From Limanda limanda (Eukaryota; Chordata; Actinopteri; Pleuronectiformes; Pleuronectidae), in assembly GCF_963576545.1 (NCBI RefSeq), contig NC_083648.1, positions 22,909,542-22,973,541 of the forward strand: a stretch of DNA of 64,000 nucleotides. The letters run 5' to 3'. The translations under genes and the position numbers were made by a program. The stretch's first letter is position 1. Each line of letters begins with the position of its first letter. Below are positions 58,814 through 64,000 of the stretch, one piece after another. The notes beneath the pieces are model-generated. The model was not told the origin of the DNA. It ran no database searches and saw nothing but the letters and a program-made list of their open reading frames with translations.

Positions 58814-58984
58814 GCTTTCACTCCACATATACCTTGTTCACATTTGTTCCCTGTACAATATGTTCACCTATAGCATCAAGCATCACATGAATGTTTAGTT
58901 TTAATTAACTGCAGTGCTTTTGGTAAAGGCTTACTTATAAATAATAATAAATATTAATATATACATTTTTATTATAAATATTGT

Positions 58985-59307
58985 GTGGGAGGGGCTTACC
59001 CCACGTGCGGAATGCTGTGACCCCACGTGTGCACTGCAATGACCCATAAGGTGACCAATAGCAACACTTCTACCAGCCAATCACGAGTGACATTAGTTTC
59101 AAGGGTCTGTGGTTTCCTCCAATGGTGAGTAGAGAGAGGTTCTAGCCAGCGGCTGGACTCCGATTCATATGCTAATTAGATCACACGTCGCGATCGGTCC
59201 GCGAGGCTCAGCGAGCCCCCCCGCGGCTCTCTCCTGTGTTCTCCAAATCCCCCTTAAGGTCCGCAAACGCCGATAGACCCACCTTGTCTTCACTGGCGAA
59301 CGCCGAG
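58985..59307 (+). promoter_or_regulatory. Second promoter-like block with probable untranslated first exon
   Basis: Two identical ACCCCACGTG decamers (58998-59007 and 59020-59029) are exactly 22 bp apart. Three CCAAT boxes follow at 59055, 59077 and 59119 (22 and 42 bp apart). After an octamer-like ATGCTAATTAG (about 59169) comes a CpG-rich tract (59183-59305) ending at a donor, CGAG|GTAACA, at 59308. CACGTG binds bHLH factors such as USF, MYC/MAX or TFEB; CCAAT binds NF-Y. The layout suggests a TATA-less promoter firing on the plus strand with a non-coding first exon. The downstream gene body is not recognisable in this window. An enhancer is the alternative. Confidence 0.5.
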
Positions 59308-59309
59308 GT

Positions 59310-60420
59310 AACATCATGGAAACAGTTGGTTACAGCAGGGGATTAGGCCTGTCCGTAGAGGTTCACTGTGACAATAATACTGCTTTTCGTCTAGTGTAAC
59401 ACAACCATCCTTCATCTGTTCCATATGTGACAGGAAGCAGTCTTACGTGTGCCCACGCTCTTCTAGAAGACATTAAACTCCTCAGCATTAGGGGCCATTC
59501 CATAAATGCCACTTTTTTCCTTTGAGGAGGCTCTGTACTTGTCGTTACGAGTGCTTTGGTGCCAGATCTGTGTTGTTCCCCTGATCACAGTGAAAGGTAA
59601 ATAACAGACTATCCTCCTGAGTATTACCATTTCACATATTGTTCAAAGAAAACCATATAAAAGACAAACATCTCATAAGAAAATCAATTCATATATCTTG
59701 TAACGCACTCGTAACATGTTACAAAATCTCACTGTAATCCTGACAGAATTTCAGAACTCAGGGTTATTTGCTTGGATGTTTTATTAAAAAAAAATACACA
59801 TCAATTTAAACAGAAAAAATGTCCCTGTTGCAAAGATATAATAATTCACAGAGTGTCAGCAGGGAAGAGCCGATATTTAAGTCTTATTATCTGCACTCAG
59901 TTCAGGAGATGTTAAGTCATGATCACAGCTCTTGACTGAAGAGGTTGCTATCTGAGGGTTAACGCGACTGACAAACTGAAAAGCACATTTCCACGGTCTG
60001 TTTGATGGGAGTTCATTTAAAAAATCACAAATTGTACAAAATTTATATACTCTGAGTTTGTGCTGGTTCTTCTCGGGGTCGCGTGTTTCCTCTGTGTTTC
60101 TGCCGTCACCGGGGCTCAGTGTTAATCTAACCATGCTTCAAGAACAGACTAGCGCTGCTAAACTGCTTACTGTAGATTCTCCTCAAGGAAAAGATGGAGG
60201 GAAAGATAGTGCTCCATATTCACAGGGGCCAAGTCAAATGATTGTCTGCAATGAAAGATAATAAACTGTGTCAAATCAGGCCTGGAGTGGATCGCTAGGC
60301 TTGAGAATGACGTACGACTGTGAAATTGCTTATGTCTGCTACTGTCAATAATGACCTAACACATGTAGTTCACATTTTTTTACAGTAGTTGCTGAGCACT
60401 GGGGAAACACTAGACTGCCA
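59310..60420. other. No gene seen
   Basis: Unique sequence with a short frame opening at ATG 59316 (27 codons) and frames of 67-85 codons around 59880-60260 on both strands without family resemblance. Confidence 0.45.
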
Positions 60421-60429
60421 TTTCCAGTG

Positions 60430-60710
60430 TTTCAGTAAGGCTAATTAGTTTTACGCGATTTAGTGACCGGAAAGGTTAAAGTGATGGTGACAGTAGTTTG
60501 GAGGGAGGTTAAATACAGCACAGGGCCATTTTTTATGATGCGACTGCCGCAGTTTCTGCTCTGCAAAATGAAGCGTTACCACTGTGGCCTGGTGAAGCAA
60601 TTACAAGACCTCTACAGGCTTTATTTCGTAGCAGCGCTGCTAATGAAATGGTTTTCAATGGGAATCCCATGGGAAAAGATCATTAAGAAATGACTCTAAA
60701 TCTAACTGTG
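60430..60710. promoter_or_regulatory. Conserved-looking non-coding block (candidate CNE)
   Basis: Starts at AGGCTAATTAGTTTTACGCG and includes TTTTTTATGATGCG, GCTAATGAAATGG and GATCATTAAG. A 76-codon plus-strand frame (60463-60693) spans it, Met/Val/Lys-rich, with no domain I know and no splice context. The complex unique texture suggests an enhancer-type element, possibly of the gene started by the 58985-59307 block. Coding is the less likely alternative. Confidence 0.33.
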
Positions 60711-62914
60711 ACGCATCGGCAGATATACTCCCCGTGGGTGGATGTGTGTGTATGTGTATGAGGTATAGAGACGCACTGTGACCCAGGAGACTATAGTACA
60801 TCTGTTACAGATGAAGGGACTTCTTAAACCCATTTCAATGAAGTGACTATCAGCAGCTAATGTGCTCCTCTAATAGAGGCAGGTTGCTGATGATGTTGGG
60901 AGGGGAAATGAGCCTTCAATCATTCCTCCTTCAATAATCTCAGAAATTCAAATTCCACTACTTGAAGCTAACTAGATTCAATTTAATTTGAAGGATTTGA
61001 TCCAGGAGAAGAAAAACAACATAAGTCCCCCTGAGAACATTTCTGCAGAGCTTCCTTTGAAAACGGTCCAAGGTTGCAATTTTTGTACCTTTTTAAATCT
61101 AGACTCAACGTGCAAACACCAGCTGATTGCATTACAGCTGAAGTGCTGAAGACAGAGTGCGAGTGACACGTGTTGAAATTGCACTGCCTGCTGGGAAGGT
61201 TGAAGGCAGAGGCTTTGCAATCGGCCTTGATTAAGCATCACAACTAGAAGCAGGACAGTTACATTGAGGAATATATTTCTGTGATGACAGGGTCAAAATA
61301 CACCCGCCCTATCATACTCAGCCCTGTGGTAATGGGGCAATAGCACGATGCTTGACCCCCATAACTGTCACGGCCCACACACAATTTAAACAAATAGAAC
61401 AGGCAGCCCACACACACTCACTCACACACCGGCGATTGTGCCCTATTCTTTCTTAAACTATGTGCCGGGACCTACAATATTTCATGGCCCCCACCATTGC
61501 TGGAGTTGCCACATGGTACTAGTGGCAATGAATAATGAGGCTGCATGGGACCCAGGGGATGGGATTACATTTTTCATTTTGTTTTAGAGCAGATATAAGT
61601 TTTAGGTCCCCTGAATTATGCAGTGGATGCAACACTGTTTATCAAAAGCGCTCAGATATAGAGGTTATTTGAGAGGACAAAGTGTTTAGAACAAAGATGT
61701 ATTGAGATTCGACATCAAACTTTTTCCCCCTAACGATAAAAGAGCTAGGCGGAGTAGAACGGATGCTATCTGGCCCATAAGGGTGCAACGAGAGCTGGTA
61801 TTTGTCTAGCCATAGGAAACTAGAACCGAGCAAATACGAAAATATCTTCACAAAATAGCAGAGTGATGAGAGCAGAATGTAATGTTTATCCATGGTGACT
61901 GCTCTGGTTCTACACGATTAGAACGTCAGAAATTGTCTGGGCCGAGAAAATATAATATAAGCAGTGATTCAAATCAAAGCTCGGATATGTTATGACTGCG
62001 ATGCGTAGAGGGATGAAGACAGTAAGCAATAGGCCATCTGTGGTCTCATGCAGCCTTACCACGGAGGAAATCTAGCAAAGTATGAATTTGTAGAAAAAAA
62101 TGTATTTTGTTCAAATACACTATATTTGAAAGAAAGTCTTGTGTTTAGCAGCGGACCTGTCCAGCTCCATGTTGAATTTTGGGGAAGTTAGCAATCCAGA
62201 CAAATGTCTTATTCAAGAGATGTATTACGTTAGCCGAAAGGAATCCTCATCCTGAAAACATTTTTTGTAACATCATAAGTGAGATACTTTTTCAAAATGA
62301 GAATACACTCTACGTAGTGAAATGAATGGAATATGAAAACAAATGTATGCTCTTTATGTCTTGACACTATTATATCTGCAAACTATATCTTAAGTAGGAT
62401 TAAAAACTATCCTCTGACACCCCCACTGCCACTTCCCTTCTTGCTTGTTTCTTCTTTAAAGGGTTAGAGCCCATCAAAGCTTTATAAACCTTGTAAACTT
62501 TGTTTTTTTTATACAAGTATTGTGATGCTGGTGCAGTGCTGGTGGTGCTGGTTGAGATGAAGGAACATAAACCATCTAAGTTCCTTTTTTAAAAGTACAA
62601 GGTGGTCAGTTTAATAACTGAATCATTCTGGCATTAAATGGGGCTCTTCAGCACTTTGTTGTCAATGTCCGCATTGAGAATCCTCTTTTTTTTTATTTTA
62701 TTTATTCAGACTATTATTCACTTGTGGTTTACACTCCTCTAAAACAAAACAATCAGCATTCAATGAGGTGGATTTTGTTCACCAGCCATTGGTTAGGAAA
62801 CAGTCAGATACTGTCAATGCGGATTCTTGTGTCTTGTCGTCTCCACCGTCTGTTGTGCTCTATTTCTGCTTGTTCTTTCTCATGATTTGTGTCTTTTCTT
62901 GCTCAATCTTACAG
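60711..62914. other. No gene seen; conserved-looking islands
   Basis: Parts at 61040-61250, 61400-61610 (CAATGAATAATGAGGC) and 61640-62060 are complex and unique and may be conserved non-coding DNA. From 62840 a pyrimidine-rich stretch leads to the acceptor at 62914. No frame with family resemblance. Confidence 0.4.
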
Positions 62915-62950
62915 GATTACTCTCATGTGGGAGACCAGTTCTCCCAATGA
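62915..62950 (+). other. Possible terminal exon start, unidentified
   Basis: A long pyrimidine-rich tract (about 62850-62910) ends in AATCTTACAG at 62914. The following bases read DYSHVGDQFSQ then TGA (62948-62950) in one frame. If this is a last exon it contributes only 11 residues before the stop. No AATAAA lies close; an ATTAAA is near 63083. No matching upstream exon was found in the window. Could be fortuitous. Confidence 0.2.
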
Positions 62951-63032
62951 ACATTATTCAAAAGTTATTTTTATTGTACAGCATAATCACCAATAACTAA
63001 AGGAAATAATCATTTGGATTTATTTTGATTTT

Positions 63033-63080
63033 ACTAATTTAGCAGATGCCTTTATCCAAAATGACTAAAAACAGAGGGAC
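63033..63080 (+). repeat. Teleost repeat fragment, same core as 57526-57602
   Basis: CTAATTTAGCAGATGCCTTTATCCAAAATGACTAAAA contains the 'gcagatgcttttatccaaagcgactta' core of the common fish repeat, with three changes relative to the copy at 57528 over the shared 17 bases. Only the core is recognisable; the rest has drifted. Confidence 0.55.
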
Positions 63081-64000
63081 ATTATTAAAGCGTTGGATTA
63101 GTAAGAGACCTTGAAGTAAGTACTAAGTGCTCAAAGTGTTGAAAGAAGGTCAGAGACCTAAGGTGCTTAAAACTCAAAATTAAAACTTGTGACTTATAAC
63201 TTGATACACCCAACCTATTTGCCTTAACCTCATCTCACATAGATTGTAGAAAAAAATCATTGCTCAAACATTGTCAAGATTTGTATTTAGAGCAGTCCCT
63301 CATTCCCTATCCTATCATACCAAGGGGCTGATATATTTGGGTAAAGCCAGGCCTCACAATTAGGACATGTTAAAAAATGTTATGTTGGATATAAAGTCGA
63401 GATTTAAATTCATAAGCAGTGGAATTATCTGAAGTGCAGACCTTACATCACTTCATAAGTTTATTTGAATACAGTTATGATCAGATCGCTATGCAGTGTT
63501 CTGTAACTCGGTGCCATAAAAGACAATTAAGCTCATTTAACTTCATGAAAAGACAAGAGCACAGCTTAACGTTAGGGTGTTATTAACCTTCTCTGTGATT
63601 GGCCGTCATTTCATAGGTCAAGCAAAGAAACTTCTGTATGATTAAACTCTGGCTGAGCAGCTGTGTGGGTGAGCGCTGAATGAGCACAGCTTTAGAACAA
63701 CGCTTGCGTCTACTGCCAATGGCTCTCAACCTGCCTGCTCTCTACTTACTGAAGATGAATGACTTCTAAGTGGCCATTACTTACCATGTGAAATGGCCTT
63801 AAAAGGAATGGCTTCGCCCTTGTACACATAAATGTGACCAAATGCCATAAAGTCGCCCTCACTTAAAAATGAATCCGTTATATGTAACGAAATATGAGCT
63901 CCAAATGAACTTTTGATCTAGCGGTAAATTAAAAATCCGGTTTACGTTACACAGTTTAGCATTTTAAAGGTCAGAATGCAAATCAAATGTAGAGTGACAA
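63081..64000. other. No gene seen; conserved-looking island
   Basis: The part at 63560-63800 (TTATTAACC, GTGATTGGCCGTCATTTC, GATTAAACTCTGGC, GCCATTACTTACC) is complex and unique and may be conserved non-coding DNA. A canonical octamer ATGCAAAT lies near 63977. Confidence 0.35.

Larger units (their letters stand above)
57740..58832 (+). other. Small four-exon gene, unidentified
   Basis: Exon 1 ends at 57949 (TTACG|GTGAGC). Exon 2, 58171-58264, has acceptor TATGTTTTCACAG and donor GAAT|GTAAGTAAC. Exon 3, 58384-58477, has acceptor GTGTTTTCCAG and donor GAGG|GTAAGG. Exon 4 starts at 58569 (TGTTTACAG) and ends after AATAAA at 58808-58813, near 58830. Introns are 221, 119 and 91 bp, so the whole unit is about 1.1 kb. 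The consistent set of splice sites plus promoter and polyadenylation signal makes transcription likely. Coding capacity is confined to two tiny frames described separately. No C/D or H/ACA snoRNA signature was found in the introns. Either a micropeptide gene or a short spliced non-coding RNA; I do not recognise an orthologue. Confidence 0.6.

Noticed and set aside
58592..58873. 93-codon ORF in exon 4 of the small gene
   Set aside because: It reads through the AATAAA signal and past the expected cleavage site, so most of its C-terminus would not be in the mRNA; better seen as 3' UTR.
1..64000. CRISPR arrays, operons, phage or plasmid features
   Set aside because: Nothing of prokaryotic type is present; microsatellites are the only regularly spaced repeats.
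1..64000. Known microRNA or tRNA genes
   Set aside because: I scanned by eye for well-known mature microRNA strings (such as let-7, miR-9, miR-124, miR-10) and tRNA A/B boxes and found none; a covariance-model search would be needed to exclude others.

Overview
The window looks like a teleost fish nuclear genome. It has AT-rich unique sequence, many long (CA/GT)n microsatellites, and fragments of high-copy repeats familiar from teleost genomes: the 'TACCGCTTATCC ... GGAGAAAACCC' family, the 'TTTATCCAAAGCGACTTACA' family, the 'GGAGGTTATGTTTTCACC' family and a CAGAGGTGG-ended hAT-type family. The species is not identifiable by eye. No open reading frame is longer than 154 codons and the longest ones are chance products (CA repeats, a CpG-rich promoter). 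There is no sign of prokaryotic organisation, CRISPR, an operon or a complete autonomous transposon.

Layout. 1-57.5 kb is a gene-poor stretch, either a gene desert or very long introns. It is mostly unique sequence with dispersed blocks that read like vertebrate conserved non-coding elements (balanced composition, homeodomain TAAT cores, octamers, no coding frame). These blocks are my judgement from appearance and need alignment. Scattered in it are a ~280 bp segmental direct duplication (15.18-15.88 kb), a 1.64 kb hAT-like element (16.55-18.19 kb), a related hAT-like end (29.27 kb), a degenerate 18S rRNA 3' end joined to what follows in ITS1 position (29.66-29.93 kb), two copies of one MITE family (39.33 and 49.06 kb), a 325 bp teleost repeat (43.97 kb), a LINE relic (10.45 kb), and four splice-site-bounded exon-like islands (784-838, 39108-39174, 50234-50262, 62915-62950).

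57.65-58.83 kb holds the only convincing transcription unit: a compact plus-strand gene with a CpG-rich CCAAT/CRE-type promoter, four exons with good splice sites and an AATAAA signal. Its coding potential is tiny: an upstream ORF of 38 or 45 codons and a 23-codon ORF whose ATG overlaps the upstream stop (ATGA) when exon 2 is skipped. I cannot name it; it is either a micropeptide gene or a spliced non-coding RNA.

58.98-59.31 kb is a second promoter-like block (two CACGTG boxes exactly 22 bp apart, three CCAAT boxes, CpG-rich tail, splice donor). It would start another plus-strand transcript about 170 bp past the end of the first. 59.3-64 kb is again non-coding in appearance, with several conserved-looking blocks and one possible terminal exon.
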